Source of the DNA: Osedax fenrisi | Lineage: Eukaryota; Annelida; Polychaeta; Sabellida; Siboglinidae | Assembly (NCBI GenBank): GCA_964019155.1 | Contig: OZ025239.1 | Coordinates: 101,418,798 to 101,482,797, forward strand | Direction: 5' to 3' | DNA: 64,000 nucleotides | Shown: one piece after another, positions 1-13,175 of the stretch | How the letters are laid out: every line of letters starts with the position of its first letter | Position numbering within the stretch: the stretch's first letter is position 1 | Notes under the pieces: generated by a model | What the model was told of the DNA's origin: nothing | Databases searched by the model: none | What the model saw: only the letters and a program-made list of their open reading frames with translations | Position numbers and translations under genes: made by a program

Positions 1-1094
1 TAAAATACTTTGTAAAATATAATGCATAATTGTAATAATATTTTCTAACATTATTAACGAAACTCGTGTAATAAGTCGATATCATTAGCTACTGTTCAAG
101 TAAGTTTTAATATATTATTATTTATATAGTGAAATGTAACTATAGTTTAATAATTATATACTTTCTTACTTACTTAACTGCTTACATATATTCTTATACG
201 CTTACAAGTATACTAACCTAGGTAGCTACTATAGTTATTATACTTAGTTATTTACTTTCTTACTTACGTAGGTACTTACTTAGTTATAATTAATTATAAT
301 TTCTTACTTACTAACTTCAATATTTACTTAATTACTTATCTAGGTACTTATCTACGTATTTACTTACTTATTTACTTATTAACTTTATTACTAACTTACA
401 TATTTACTTGTCTACCTAGTTACTTAAGTACTTAGGACGCAGTTACTTATATTAACACATATGAATTGTGCGTATAAACCTGCATATTTAGGAAGCATAC
501 GTTGGTATAAATATTACACATGCTTTTAATAATTGTGTCTGTGTATGTTCATGTACTGTCCTATATACATTTATATAATTAGGTAGGTATATATTTTCCT
601 ATATCAAGTGAAATATATTGGCCTCCATAATGTGCATGCATATTTTTCACATTTTATAATAACTTTTTTTGTATAAAAAGTAATGACTTATTATATAATT
701 TAATAAGCCTTCCAATGATACCAATTTTATTATAATAATATCAATATGACAAATATAATGATCATGCAGTATGAGTCATACTTGAACGTTCGCCGTTCGA
801 ACGTCGTTCGGCTGATTTTTATATCCCAGAATAATTATTACAAATAAATAGTATATATTACATAATATTTGTTTACGATTTCTTCCTGTAACAATTATAT
901 TTATATTATATGTACTATATATGTTATATAAAATATATAGGTAGGTATATAGTATCATATTATTAATATGTATGAAATATAAGTATATAATAATTATAAT
1001 AATTATTATTATAATATGACAGTTTGAATTATATAAATATACTATTCCATTGTTAATATGTATATAACATATTAGTTATACACACACATATATA
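1..1094. other. A+T-rich non-coding stretch with degenerate TTAC repeats
   Basis: No credible coding region. Positions about 150-435 are dominated by imperfect repeats of TTACT/TTAC, and the rest is A+T-rich sequence with short TA runs. A short open frame near 776-958 (minus) is only low-complexity Ile/Tyr/Asn sequence. Confidence 0.6.
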
Positions 1095-1156
1095 CATGGG
1101 GTTAATTGTCTCGATAATCAACACTGCTTCTATAATTACCCTGGCATTGCCTAAAT
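1095..1156 (-). CDS. Exon-like segment, second copy at 43043
   Basis: Read on the minus strand, a T-rich tract ending in TTCAG precedes about 60 bases that are nearly identical to 43043-43102. The frame beginning Leu-Gly-Asn-Ala stays open, and the differences between the copies are conservative in that frame (Lys/Arg, Val/Ile, Leu/Ile, Thr/Asn). Another frame picks up a stop in this copy. Similarity stops abruptly at both ends of the segment. It may be a duplicated exon, an exon relic or a short non-coding element. No family recognised. Confidence 0.3.
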
Positions 1157-1172
1157 CTGAACATAATAATAA

Positions 1173-1175
<3 letters not shown>

Positions 1176-1214
<39 letters not shown>

Positions 1215-1236
1215 CTATTACATTATAATGTAGTAT

Positions 1237-1270
<34 letters not shown>
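1176..1270. repeat. (TA)n microsatellite, two runs
   Basis: Two TA runs (about 1176-1211 and 1241-1270) are separated by a short unique piece. Confidence 0.9.
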
Positions 1271-1271
<1 letters not shown>

Positions 1272-1934
1272 CGTATGTGTAGGATTTATACAATATATAC
1301 TATAACCACTGAGGTTATAGGAGGTCTTGATATAGATGTACTCCTAATTTAATGTACAATACAATATGAAAGGAGGATCGTGAAGCTGGCCTCCGCGTTA
1401 ATTTTCATATTTTATAGGGTGTGGTTAACTTCACAAAGATAATAAAATATTCATATATTCAAATCAAAGACGTTATATATTTATACACATGGGTTTCGCC
1501 CCTTAGATGTCTATGGTTAAAATATTCAAATATATATGATATTTATGTAACTGTAAATATTCAAATATTCTAATATTAAAACATATACATGAATGTAATG
1601 AGTATTTAGATATATAGAATATATACAAGTATATACTAATATATAGTATATCGTTCATTTAACATATAGAATATTGTGATACGTATAGATATTATTTAAA
1701 ATGTCTAAATAATCACATTTAATAAACTAAATACGGAAATATCGTATAATAATAATTGTTCGAATACATAACAAAATATTCAATACGCATATACACTTGA
1801 ATAATAATTTGATGATAGTATGTTATATATAATAATATATAAAATATTAAAAATATATTTTACGCTGATACAATGTATCAGTGATACATAGATATTATTT
1901 AAATGGCAAAATATTTACATTTAATCAATATGAA

Positions 1935-3108
1935 TAGAGAAAGTAACCTAATACGGACACTTTAACAATAAATGGTCTTAACATTTTATGACTCATTATT
2001 TTTATTCAAAAATGACAATATATTAATATTATATGATTATGGATATTATTGTGATTTTAAAATTTTATTTAATCTTTTAATTCCATAGATAACGGGGGTG
2101 TTCGTATTCGGTACCCATTTCCGAATATGGACACACTGTGTTATAATACGGACACCATATATACCAATAGATAAACTATATATTATTGATGAATCAATCA
2201 GACAAATTACAATTACATTATTTATAATTAATTTTATGAATAATTTATTCTAATTTAATTAGTTAATAATTTATTTATTTTTATTATTTTTTTAATTAAT
2301 ATTACAATTTAAGTATCTAAATCAGTGGTTCCCATCCTTTTTTCATCATTACCCTTTTTTGACAACTTTTAATTAAAAAATATACCATGACCAAATGACA
2401 ATTTTTATTTTTTTATTATTAAAATTTAGTCATTAACAAATAATATAAACTATAATATATTGGATATACATATTATTATAAATATTTTATAAATTGGCCC
2501 ATGACCAAAACAAAAAACCAATGACCCATAAGTTGGGAACCAATGATCTAAATAATAATGTTTGTTGATTTATAAAGCTATAGCTCTATTGGTGGTATTA
2601 CTATTACAACGCACGCGATTTTTATGAAAATCAGTATAGTTCATACGCTATGCCCTGATTGGTTATAGGGTATCCGTATTTAGACATTTAGACATCTATA
2701 GTGTCCGTATTAGGGACTTATATGACCTCTAGATATATGATTATAACTTAATGAATGTTTGATAACAAATATAGAAATTATATATATAACTTTTAGAATG
2801 CTTTATTTTAAAGAATATAATGTTATATTTTATATCGATACCATTGTATATTCTTGAGAAGGTTTTAAGTTGACATTTTTTTTCATAAATTTAAAAACGT
2901 AATAAAAATACCAGTTTATTGGATATATCAGTAATATTTTGAATAATTAAAAATAAAAATAACAAATACAAAAATACTTTTTTAGACTATTTATATAATT
3001 ATGAATATTTTATTTAATAACATTTTTTTTGTAGGATTTATGGTTGCTGAGATACAGAGAGTATACGTATTCGGGCACTGCCCGTATTAGGTTTCTTTTT
3101 TTCCCATA
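1935..3108 (-). mobile_element. TAGGGG-type miniature DNA element, copy A
   Basis: The element is bounded by TA. Its ends are versions of TAGGGGAAAGTAACCGAATA (here TAGAGAAAGTAACC at the left and GTATTAGGTTTC... CCCATA at the right, degraded). The paralogous unit at about 10950 has a single TA and continuous flank at the same place, so the insertion and its TA duplication can be read directly. No transposase is encoded. It contains a nested hAT-like element. Without that insert it is about 0.94 kb, close to copy B at 9514. Confidence 0.7.
2323..2545. mobile_element. hAT-like miniature element nested in copy A
   Basis: The ends form inverted repeats, CAGTGGTTCCCATC at the left and the complement of CATTGGTTCCCAAC at the right, typical of hAT-superfamily relics. 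The 8-bp word ATCTAAAT flanks both ends (2315-2322 and 2546-2553), and the element copy at about 13925 has the same word once and uninterrupted. It is 223 bp with no coding capacity. The superfamily call rests on end sequence and the 8-bp duplication. Confidence 0.8.
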
Positions 3109-3876
3109 CGGAGATATCGTATGAGAATAAATAAACAACTATTCAATAAGTAGGTTATAGTACTTATATAGTAGGTTATTTATTAAACTTGCCTTATTAT
3201 GCATTCATTTAAATTTACTAAATATAAATTGTACAATCACAATTACACATATGGCGCCATATTTATATGACTTTAGTTTATTGAGGGGTGGTGGCGCGCT
3301 ATCATATACGAATACATACATTTAATTCTATTAAAAAACATAGAATTATATAATTATACGTTTTATTTTTATGTTTATATTTTTAATATATAAATATATA
3401 GAATTTATATAGGCATATATAATATATGATATATTACATTAACATATATATTTTAATAACTTTTACTAAATTTATCTTTATTTATCATATATAAATAATA
3501 TGTTTTTATTCATATTATTACTCCTTGTGTTAGCATTCAAAGCGTAAAGACGTGTTTTTGCGCGCGCGCTCATTCGTGAATAAAATCAGATAAGTCGATA
3601 TTTATATATTTACATTTATACAAACAATACATTTATAATATTAAATATCAAATAGTATTCTTTCTATATGTATTCCTAATAATATAATTAACTTATAATA
3701 TTATTTATACATAACTAATATATAGGTAATAAGTTATAGTTAATTTATTTATTAGTAACTAATAATTAGTTATATATATAAAATGGATATGCATATATAA
3801 ATGTGTATACCTTGGTAAAATGTTTATATATGTATATTATTTCGTATAATATAAAATATCAAATATAACACACATA
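3109..3876. other. Repeat-unit remainder and possible 5' region of retroelement
   Basis: The first ~450 bases belong to the inverted repeat unit. The remainder, including a short G+C-rich patch with alternating GCGC near 3560, shows no coding frame and may include the 5' leader of the retroelement that starts coding at 3877. Confidence 0.4.
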
Positions 3877-4617
3877 ATGGCAAATAGAATGACTAACTTA
3901 GAATTATCAGAGTCAATTACAAATTACATTAAGGAATTATTTGATAATGACATAACATTTGTATTAGAAGAAAATAATAAAATAATTAATGAATTAAAAA
4001 ACACAGTAAATAATCTTGAAGAAAAAATTTCTAATTTTAATACTATTAATATAAAGGATAACGTTAAATCATATGCTGATATTGTAAATACTGAATTAGA
4101 AAATAATATTATAAATACAATTAATGATACAGTATCAAATAATTTAAAATCAATGAATGAAATAAATGCACGTAGTAAAACAATTATATTACATAATGTA
4201 AAAGAAATAATTCATGATGATAAAAAAACTAAATATGACGAAGAATTTAAAACAGTATCTAATATACTTAAAACAATTTCGTCTATTAAAATTATAAAAA
4301 TGCATAGAATAGGAAAAATCGATATTGATAAACCAGTACATGCATATAAAGTTAGACCTATACAAATAATACTGAACACGGAAAATGAAAAAATCGATAT
4401 TTTAGATAATGCTTTTAGATTAAAAAATACAATTTATAATAAAATTGGAATATCACATGAATTTGATAAAAATCAATTAAATACACAAAAGAAATTAATA
4501 TCAGAAGCAAAAGATAAATCATCTGATACAATTGTATATAAAGTTAAATTTATTAACAATACTTTCAAAATGATAAAATTTAATATAATTAGTGAAACTA
4601 ATAATGATTTGCCATAA
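3877..4617 (+). CDS. Retrotransposon ORF1 protein (coiled coil plus RRM-like)
   Basis: This intact 246-residue frame encodes the likely RNA-binding, RNP-forming protein of NL1. Residues about 28-55 have spaced hydrophobics in a Glu/Asn/Lys-rich stretch, consistent with a coiled coil. A SYADIV motif follows at about 65-70. Residues about 100-246, opening with KTIILHNV and containing IKIIKMHRIGK, resemble the RRM-like and C-terminal regions of ORF1 proteins of non-LTR elements. The ATG at 3877 is the first in the frame. The 3' end overlaps the ORF2 start by 26 bases in a different frame, a layout known in this group. The very high Asn/Lys/Ile content follows the base composition. Confidence 0.75.
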   Translation: MANRMTNLELSESITNYIKELFDNDITFVLEENNKIINELKNTVNNLEEKISNFNTINIKDNVKSYADIVNTELENNIINTINDTVSNNLKSMNEINARSKTIILHNVKEIIHDDKKTKYDEEFKTVSNILKTISSIKIIKMHRIGKIDIDKPVHAYKVRPIQIILNTENEKIDILDNAFRLKNTIYNKIGISHEFDKNQLNTQKKLISEAKDKSSDTIVYKVKFINNTFKMIKFNIISETNNDLP

Positions 4618-7508
4618 TTATAATATTAAAGATTATAATAGAATTACATATAATTTGCATACAGATATATCAGTCATTATATTTAATATAAGGATTTTTA
4701 ATAAAAATATTAATAACTTTTTAATATTACTTGATACTTTATATAATAAACCAGATATAATAATTCTTACTGAAACTTGGTTAATAAATACTGATGACCC
4801 GTCAATATATTTTAATAATTATAATATGTTTTTAAATAATCGTACACTAAAAATTAAAAAAAGAGGTGGGGGTGTTGCTATACTTGTAAATAAATCGTTA
4901 GATGTATGTGTAATAGACGAATTAACTATTTCTATTATAGATGATATTGAAATATTATCAATACAAATAAAAAATACAACTAAACATATACAAATAATCT
5001 CAGCAATTTATAGATCTCCTAATAGTAATATTGATTTTTTTAATGATTTATTTTATAATATATATTCCAAATTTTTAAATAATGAAATATATATATGTGG
5101 TGATTTTAATATAGATTTATCAAAATGTTCATTAATTTCTAATAATTTTAAATATATACTAACACAATTAGGACTAACAGCTAATATAACAATACCGACT
5201 CATTATTCCAACTCAACTATTGATAATATACTTTCTAATAATGATCATATAACAAATAATGGAACCATTGATACTGATATAACAGATCATTGTATTTTAT
5301 TTTTTATATTTACATCATTTTCTCGGGTTAAAAAATGTGATAATAAAGTGATGTATATTAGAAATTGTAATCAACAAAATATTGAATATTTAAAAAATGA
5401 TTTTATAAATATAAACTGGCAAATAGTATTATCGGAAATGAAAGATCCTTCTATATGTTATAATAATTTTATTAATATTTTAAATGATATAGTCAACAAA
5501 AATTGTCCTTTAATTAAAAAAAAAGCCAACATAAATACCCCGTATAATCCTTGGCTAACTAATAAATTAAAGAATGCAATAAAAAAGAAAAATAAATTAT
5601 TCAGTTTATATAAATCTACTAATTGCATGTCTATACTAAATAGATATAAAAAATTAAAGAATAAAATCAAGAAAAATATAAAACACGATAAAAATAATTA
5701 CTATAAGCAACTTTTTTCACATAATAAACAAGAAGACAATCGGAAAATAATTAATAAATTAATAAAAAGAAAAGAAAATGAGTATCCATCTATATTTATT
5801 TATAAGGATATTGAAATATATGATGAAATAGATCAATGCAATTGTTTTAATAAGTATTTTGCAACAATAGGAAAAACCATAAATAATGCTATTGAAATTT
5901 CATCAGAAAAAAATAGTTTTAAACAATTTTTAACAAATTATTCTAAAAGTTTTTATTTTTTACCAATAACAAATAATGAAATTATTAATGTAGCAGATAG
6001 TATGAAGTCAAAAAACTCAAAAGATATAAATAATTATAATATGTATTTAATAAAAGAAATTATATATGAAATATTGATTCCACTTAATCATTTATTTAAT
6101 TTATGCATTGATAAATCAATATATCCGGATAATATGAAAGATGCAATAATTAAACCAATATATAAAAATAATAATATCCAATTAATAACTAATTATAGAC
6201 CTATTTCTTTATTACCACAAATAAGTAAAATATTCGAAAAAATCATATATAATAGACTATAAAATTGTATACATAAAAATAATATAATTAATAATAATCA
6301 ATATGGCTTCATACCAAACTCCAATACAACTTTATCATTAATAAATATACAACATTTTATTTAAAAAAATACTAATAATAATAAAAAAGTAGCAACAATA
6401 TTTGTAGATCTTAAAAAAGCTTTTGATGTCGTAGATCATAATATATTAATTGATAAATTAGAATCGTATGGATTCAGAGGTAAAATGAAAACATTTTTAA
6501 AAAGTTATTTATATAAAAGATATATTGTTACAAGAATAAATGATTCATTATCATCGAAGGATTGTATAGAATATGGAGTACCCCAAGGATCAGTTCTTGG
6601 GCCTCTTTTTTTTATATTATTTATTAATGATATGCCAACTATTTTGAAAGATGCAGTCAATATTAATCTAAACTTATATGCAGATGATACATCACTTACA
6701 ATATATGCAGACAACAATGAATTATTAATTAAATACCTACAATTGTATATCGATAAATTAGTATATTGGTTCAATATAAATAAACTAAAACTGAATATTG
6801 AAAAAACAAAAATTTTACCTTTTATGAATGCTAGAATATTAAAAGATATATATATTGGAAATTCTAAAATTGAAATTGTAGGTAGCTACAAATTTCTAGG
6901 ATTAATTTTAGATCAACATTTAACTTTTAAAAAACATATAGAATATCTAGCATAATAAATTATCATCAATAATATATTTTATGAAAAAAGTTTCGTTTTT
7001 AAGTACTGAAAATATGATTTTATTATATAACTCTTTTTTTTTATCTAATATTTCTTATGGCATAGAAATATGGGGAAATACCTATAAATAAAATATAAAT
7101 ATTATTATGTTATTGCAAAACAAAATTATCAGAATTATTAACAAAAAAATCTTAAATTTAAATCTATTACCTTTAATCAGATTATCAAATACATCTGAAT
7201 TATTTATTAGTAATAATATTCTGAAATTAAATGATCTGGTGATGTTTAGAAATATATTAATTTATAAATTGCTAAATAAAAATTACAAAATTGATTTTAA
7301 TGAATATTTTACATTAAATAAACGTAATGATAGATTCATTTTACCATTAATGAAAACTACAAAATACCAAAATACAATATTCTTCAAAGGTATAAAGTAT
7401 TATAATGATATAATATTTGGTAATATTCTTAAAAAAAATAAAATAACAAATATAAATAAATTAAAAAAAGTTATGAAATTGTTTTTCGTTAACCAATATA
7501 AAATATAA
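4592..7508 (+). pseudogene. Retrotransposon ORF2: endonuclease and reverse transcriptase, broken
   Basis: The first open segment (4592-6262, 556 residues) carries an APE endonuclease: TETW at about residues 60-63, GGGVAILVN at 92-100, YRSP at 140-143, GDFNID at 170-175 and TDH at 231-233. It ends inside the reverse transcriptase after a NYRPISLLP motif. The same frame resumes past a TAA at 6260 and another TAA near 6361. It gives FVDLKKAFDVVDH near 6400, GVPQGSVLGP at 6575 and the catalytic YADD at 6677. A frameshift near 6955 and a stop near 7090 follow before the last open piece (7107-7508), which should be the C-terminal region. The few lesions suggest a fairly recent copy. Confidence 0.85.
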
Positions 7509-7969
7509 CACTTATGTGTGATGTTTAATAATATTAAAAATATATTATTTCTTCTAATATTATATTGTAAATTAAACAAATATTTTATATTATAAAACTT
7601 TATTAAAAAATAAGTATTAAATAGGTATTTCTCCATATAAATTTTACATTTTTACATATTTTACATTTTTATATATTATACATCATATAACTAAACACAA
7701 AAAATAAAAAAAAAACAGTATTACAAATTAGAAGTATTAAAAACATAAAAAAAAAACAGTATTAAATGTTTAAAAAATTTTAAAATTACTATTTATCAAA
7801 ACTATTTTATATTTATTTTTCAAATTTTACGTTTTATATATTTAACTTTACATAACTAATAAAAAAAAAAAAAAACTAAACAGTATTAAAAATTAAAAGT
7901 ATTAAAACAATAAAAAACAGTATTAAAATTAAAACAATTATAAACAGTATTAATAACCTATAGTAACCT

Positions 7970-8017
<48 letters not shown>

Positions 8018-8084
8018 ATATTATTAAAATTGACATAAAATATGTGATACAAATATTTAGATTCTTTATAAATATTATATTACA
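7509..8084. other. A-rich low-complexity stretch and (TA)n
   Basis: There are repeated blocks of the type 'aaaacagtattaaaa' between about 7700 and 7960, then a pure TA run at about 7976-8014. This may be the 3' untranslated region of NL1. No coding. Confidence 0.45.
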
Positions 8085-8392
8085 ATTATGAAAAATGTAT
8101 TAATTATATTTTATATTTTGTTTTGGATGCTAACATGGGAATCAAATATTTGTTTTAGTTTTGTTTTATTCTTTCTTTTATATTTTATTTCTTTTATATT
8201 TTGTTTTAGTTTTGTTTTATTGTTTATTTTAATATCTATTTGTATGTAATTTTATTGTATTTTATCCGAATGAAAATGATGAAATATGACATTACACTAC
8301 TGTTAGGAGATATCGAATTAAAAAAGCTCATCGCTTTCACTGATTCTCCTTAGACATTGTCTATAAACTGAATTCATTCATTCATTCATTCA
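8085..8392 (+). mobile_element. 3' end of a non-LTR element with ATTC tail
   Basis: A T-rich stretch is followed by a unique block and terminates in a run of four ATTC units after 'ctataaactga'. A short microsatellite tail of this sort is typical of the 3' ends of CR1/L2-type elements, which lack long poly(A). It could be the true 3' terminus of NL1, 0.9 kb upstream, or a 5'-truncated separate copy. Confidence 0.5.
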
Positions 8393-9105
8393 TAACTATA
8401 TAATATACCTAAGAATTTATTATAAATATATTAAAACAAATATATATATATATATATATATATAAGTTATAATTTAATGGGTTCAGATTAATAAAGCCGA
8501 GAAAATATAAATTATCAAGACAACTAATATAACAAATAACTTATATTAGATCTACATATGTATATATTAAGTGCATGTAAAATTATAACGTATAGAACAA
8601 ATATAGAAATTATAGGAAATTTGATAATGATATAGTATAGAATTTAAGTTATAGAAAAATATACATTATAGAAAATGTACTAAGTTCAGATTAATGAAGC
8701 CGATAATATATAACTTAGTAGGGGAAAGTAACCGAATACGGACAGTGCTAGAATATGGACACTATAGGTATCTCAGAAACCATAAATCCTACAAAAAATT
8801 ATTAATTTAATGAATAAAATATTCATAATTATATAAATAGTATAAATAAGTATTTTTTATTTTTTAATTTATCAAAATATTACTGATACATGCACTTAAT
8901 ATATACATATGTAGATCTAATATAAGTTAATTGTTCTATTATAATTCAACTATAGTTGTCTTAATAATTTATATTTTCTCGGCTTTATTAATCTGAACTT
9001 ATTAAATTATAACTTATATATCATATATATATATAACTTATATATATTTATTTTAATATATTTATAATAAATGCTTATGTACATTATATAGTTAGGAATA
9101 AATAT
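8391..9105. repeat. Large imperfect inverted repeat
   Basis: Positions about 8391-8581 and about 8889-9105 are reverse complements of each other with modest divergence. Key shared words are 'ttcagattaataaagccgag' and 'ttatattagatctacatatg'. The ~310-bp loop contains the start of a TAGGGG-type element (8719). It may be a fold-back structure created by element insertion or by an inverted duplication. No coding. Confidence 0.65.
8719..8890 (+). mobile_element. TAGGGG-type element, left end only (copy D)
   Basis: It starts with TAGGGGAAAGTAACCGAATA and carries the subterminal 'ggtatctcagaaaccataaa' word. It matches copy B for about 170 bp and then runs into the second arm of the inverted repeat. 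It is truncated and has no right end. Confidence 0.7.
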
Positions 9106-9513
9106 ATATTATTTATATATGATAAATAAAGATAAATTTAGTAAAAGTTATTAAAATAAATATGGTAATGTAATATATCATATATTATATATGCCTATAG
9201 ATATTCTATATATTTATGTATTAAAAATATAAACATAAAAGTAAAAAATATAATTATATAATTTTATGTTTTTTAATAAAATAAAATTTATGTATTCGTA
9301 TATGATAGCACGACACCACCCGTCAATAAACTATTAGTCATATAAATATGGCACCTCTAGGGCAAAACAATATTTCCATATGTGTAATTATGATTGTACA
9401 ATTTATATTTAGTAAATTTAAATGAATACATCAGGCAAGTTTAATAAATAACCTACTATATAAGTACTATACGTATTGAATAGTTGTTTATTTATTCTTA
9501 TATGATATCTCCG

Positions 9514-10373
9514 TATGGAAAAGTAACCGAATACGGATATTTTCCGAATACGGACACTCCCGGTATCTCAGAAACCATAAATCATACAATTTTTTTTAAT
9601 GAATGCAATATTCATAATTATATAAATAGTCTAAATAAGTATTTTTTATTTTTTAATTATTCAAAATATTGCTGATATATCCAATATACTGATATTTGTA
9701 TTACGTTTTTATATTTATGAAAAAAAATTTCAACTTAAAAACTTCTCAAGAATATAAAAAATTATCGACATAACAATATATTATTAAAAACATAATCATT
9801 CGAAACATTATATACATAATTGCTATATTTATTATCAAATATTAATTAAGTTATAAGCATATATATAAGGTCATATAAGTCCCTAATACGGACACCCTAT
9901 AACGAATCAGCGCGCAGCGTGGGATCTATTCTGATTTTCATAAAAATCTCGTGCGGTATAATTACAATACCACCAATGAAGCTAAATAATTATTGTTTAT
10001 TATTTAGATATTTAACTTGTATTATTAATTAATAAGATAATACAAATTAATAAATTAATTACTAATTAAATTACATTATATTATTATAAAATTATGAATA
10101 ATGTAATTGTAATTTATCTGATTGGTTCATCAATAATAGTTTATCTAGTGGTATATAGGTGACCGTATTATAATACAGGGTGTCCGAATTCGGACATGGG
10201 TACCGAATACGGACACACCCGTTAAATAAAAAGATTAAATACAATTTTAAAATCACTATAATATCTATAATCAGATAATATAAATATATTGTAATTTTAA
10301 AATAAAAATATTGAGTCATAAAATGTTAAGACCATTTATTGTTAAAGTATCCCTATTAGGTTACTTTCCCCTA
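9514..10373 (+). mobile_element. TAGGGG-type miniature DNA element, copy B
   Basis: The left end is TATGGAAAAGTAACCGAATA and the right end is ATTAGGTTACTTTCCCCTA, forming imperfect inverted repeats bounded by TA. It is 860 bp with no open reading frame of note. The left flank (gatatctccg) is the same site used by copy A. Subterminal repeats of a CGAATACGGACA word occur inside both ends. It is non-autonomous, and the transposase source is not in the window. Confidence 0.75.
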
Positions 10374-11096
10374 TTATATATATATAATTAGTATAGAAAA
10401 TGTAGAATTTAAGTTATAGAAATAATTTTGTTTTAATATATTAATAATAAATGCTTAGATACATTATATAGTAATGAATATATAAATATTATTTATATGA
10501 ATTTAGTAAAAGTTATTAAAATAAATATGTTAATATCATATATTATATATGCATATACAAATTCTATATATTTATGTATTAAAAATATAAACATATAAGT
10601 AAAACATATAATTATATAATTCTATGTTTTTTAATATAATTTTATTTATTCGTATATGTAGCACGCATATACTCGGATACCCCCGTCAATAAACTATGAA
10701 TCATATAAATATGTCACCTGTATAGAACATATAAATACTACCATATGTGTAATTATAATTGTATAATTTATATTTAGTAAATTTAAATGAATACATAGTC
10801 AGGCAAGTTTAATAAATAACCTACTATATAAGTAAATACAATTCATAGTAATATCAAAGCACTGGTATTATCAAAGGGTTTTGGTAATATATTGATTATT
10901 CAAGTTTATATTCGTATTGAATAGTTGTTTAGTTATTCTTATACGATATCTCCGTATTTATATTGATTAAATGTGAATATTTTGCCTTTTAAATAATATC
11001 TATACGTATCATCGTAAAATATATGTTAAATGAATTATATATAATTATATATAACATATATACTATCATATACTTATTATTCAAGTATATATTCCG

Positions 11097-11390
11097 AGTC
11101 GCAAATGTGAGCTGATGAAACTCTCTGTGCCGCGTGTCTCATCTATATATGCAGATGCTGCTTTCACTGTTGCTGCTCCGAAGTACTGGAACCCTATCAT
11201 CTTTTATTACTTTTAAATGTCGACTATATTCATATATGTTATCATTATAATTTCTTCTTTTTAAATTTATTATTATTCGTGTAATTATTTATTTGTTTTA
11301 TTATTTCAACTTGACGCATATAAACGTCCATCGTTTTCAATTGAGTCAATAAACCTTTCTATCATTTATTATTATTAATTCCTATTACAT
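11097..11390 (+). mobile_element. L2/CR1-like retroelement C-terminal fragment
   Basis: A frame encodes FTVAAPKYWN followed by a stop-interrupted tail. It matches the terminal 'aP+lWN' region of L2/CR1-type ORF2 proteins. The same sequence lies inverted at 39370-39965, where it extends further into the protein. It is absent from the equivalent position of unit 2. It is a fragment of about 60 codons plus 3' sequence and is non-functional. Confidence 0.65.
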
Positions 11391-11836
11391 ATTTTTTTAT
11401 TTATTCGAAGAATAATTATTATACGATATTTCCGTATTTATTTAATTAAATGTGATTATTTATACATTTTAAATAATATCTATACGTATCACAATATGCT
11501 ATATATAGAATATTGTGATAACATATATGTTAAATGAACGATATACAATATATTATAATATATATACTTGTATAAATTCTATATATCTGAATACTCATTA
11601 CATTCATTTAAATATTTTATTATTAGAATATTTGAATATTAACAGTAAATGTCATTTATATTTGAATATTTTGAATATTTAATTATCTTTGAGAAGTTAG
11701 CCACGCCCTATATAATATGACAATTATCGCGGCGGCCAACTTCAAGTGTAACCATATGAAAGACACGTAATACACGGGGTACGAGATGTTTCAGTACAAT
11801 TGATATGCGGCATTGATGAATGCCTCAATATCTATA

Positions 11837-11873
<37 letters not shown>

Positions 11874-12146
11874 GTAGTGTAAGGTAATATATTGGCTACA
11901 GTAACTAATCAGGAGTGTTAAAAACAATAATTATATGATTATTAAAATAATTATAATATTAATAATTATTAAAATACCGTGGATACATTGTTACATAATA
12001 ATAACACTGGTTGAAAGAATTATTGTTTATTTTCTGTTAGTTTTCTAGTTTATTATAGTAATACCCGGGGTACTACGATCTTTCCCCCTATAGGGATTCG
12101 CAATACTATAGCACTATTGTTGTCGTCCGTTATATACATTAGGACT

Positions 12147-12178
12147 TGGGGGAGGGGGCGGGGGCAGGGGAGGGGCTA
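12147..12178 (+). other. G-run block, possible G-quadruplex
   Basis: Several runs of three to six G occur within about 30 bases, repeated at 16526 in unit 2. It stands out strongly from the A+T-rich surroundings. There is no gene next to it. Confidence 0.5.
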
Positions 12179-13175
12179 GGATTAATGACACCTACTCCTA
12201 CAAAGCATTAATGATACATAGATATTAGTAGGACTACAATAGTAAGATACCTATTACATGTAATGCACAGTGTATTATGCACTACGTAGCCATTTCAATC
12301 ATTAATATATTTAATAATATTTATGATTGGTAAATAGGAATTAGACATCAATGACATACAGTCTTTGGTAGTATACGCACTACTACCAAATACTGTATTA
12401 TTATGGTAGATTACGTACTTTATATTTTAGATTTTGTGGTAAATGATCTACAACCTTCTTTTAAAATATATGCGCATATCATAAGTTCTATATTGATATA
12501 AAGTTAATGCCATAGAAAAGGGGTACTGATGGTATGTGGGTGAATTAGCTAGATGGGGTCAGGATCGTAATCTCAAGTATAGATAAGTTTCCGGGCCCGG
12601 GTTGTATATGGAAAATTGGATCGGGATCGGATCGTCAACTTATTTTGAATTGTGATTATTTTAATTTATTTATAAGAATATGTGTTTAGGGTTTCAATAT
12701 ATGTTATACTGTTACTAGTGTACATAGATAATAACAAGAGCAACACGTCCTCGGCGTATGCACGATTATAAAAGTAATGATGAATATCAATACATTTATT
12801 TATATAAATAATAAGTAATATACGCTCCTGTGTAGTTATAGATGTATAATGTAGGCGTATATTAAAAACGGGGTGTTTATTGAATACTTTAGTGTAAGTG
12901 TTATGGTATGTCAATTGTGGTAGGGAGGTTGTATTGTTTACTACAATAATTCCGCAGTTATATAAATGTAAAATGTAAAAATGTATACTATATAAAATAG
13001 TATGTTCGATTAAATTAATACAATTATAAAATTGTCAGATTTATTTAGCGTATATGGTTTATAATAGATTATCACATGTCACCTATTGTATATTAGAATC
13101 ACTAAAACAAGGGTTCCAAGTTAACAAAAGTTTAGTGACTACATTGATAATCTACTCTTGTATGTGTTATAGATG

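Larger units (their letters stand above)
1370..3560 (-). repeat. Inverted partial copy of the 9-18 kb repeat unit
   Basis: The reverse complement matches the unit seen at about 10.4-11.75 kb and 14.3-16.1 kb. Shared landmarks are the 'tatagggtgtggttaact' block near 1417, the 'acggagatatcgtat' block near 3108 and the 'ggtggcgcgctatcatat' block near 3290. It is interrupted by a miniature DNA element (1935-3108). It is diverged from the other copies, so it is probably older than the tandem pair. Confidence 0.7.
3877..7508 (+). mobile_element. Non-LTR retrotransposon NL1 (two ORFs, decayed)
   Basis: The coding part has ORF1 (3877-4617), overlapping at its end with ORF2 (from 4592), which holds an APE-type endonuclease followed by reverse transcriptase. 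The order and motifs fit the CR1/Jockey/L2 group of non-LTR elements. ORF2 is interrupted by stops and a frameshift, so the copy is dead. The 5' end, 3' end and target duplication cannot be fixed. A 3' tail fragment in the same orientation ends at 8392 and may or may not belong to it. Confidence 0.85.
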
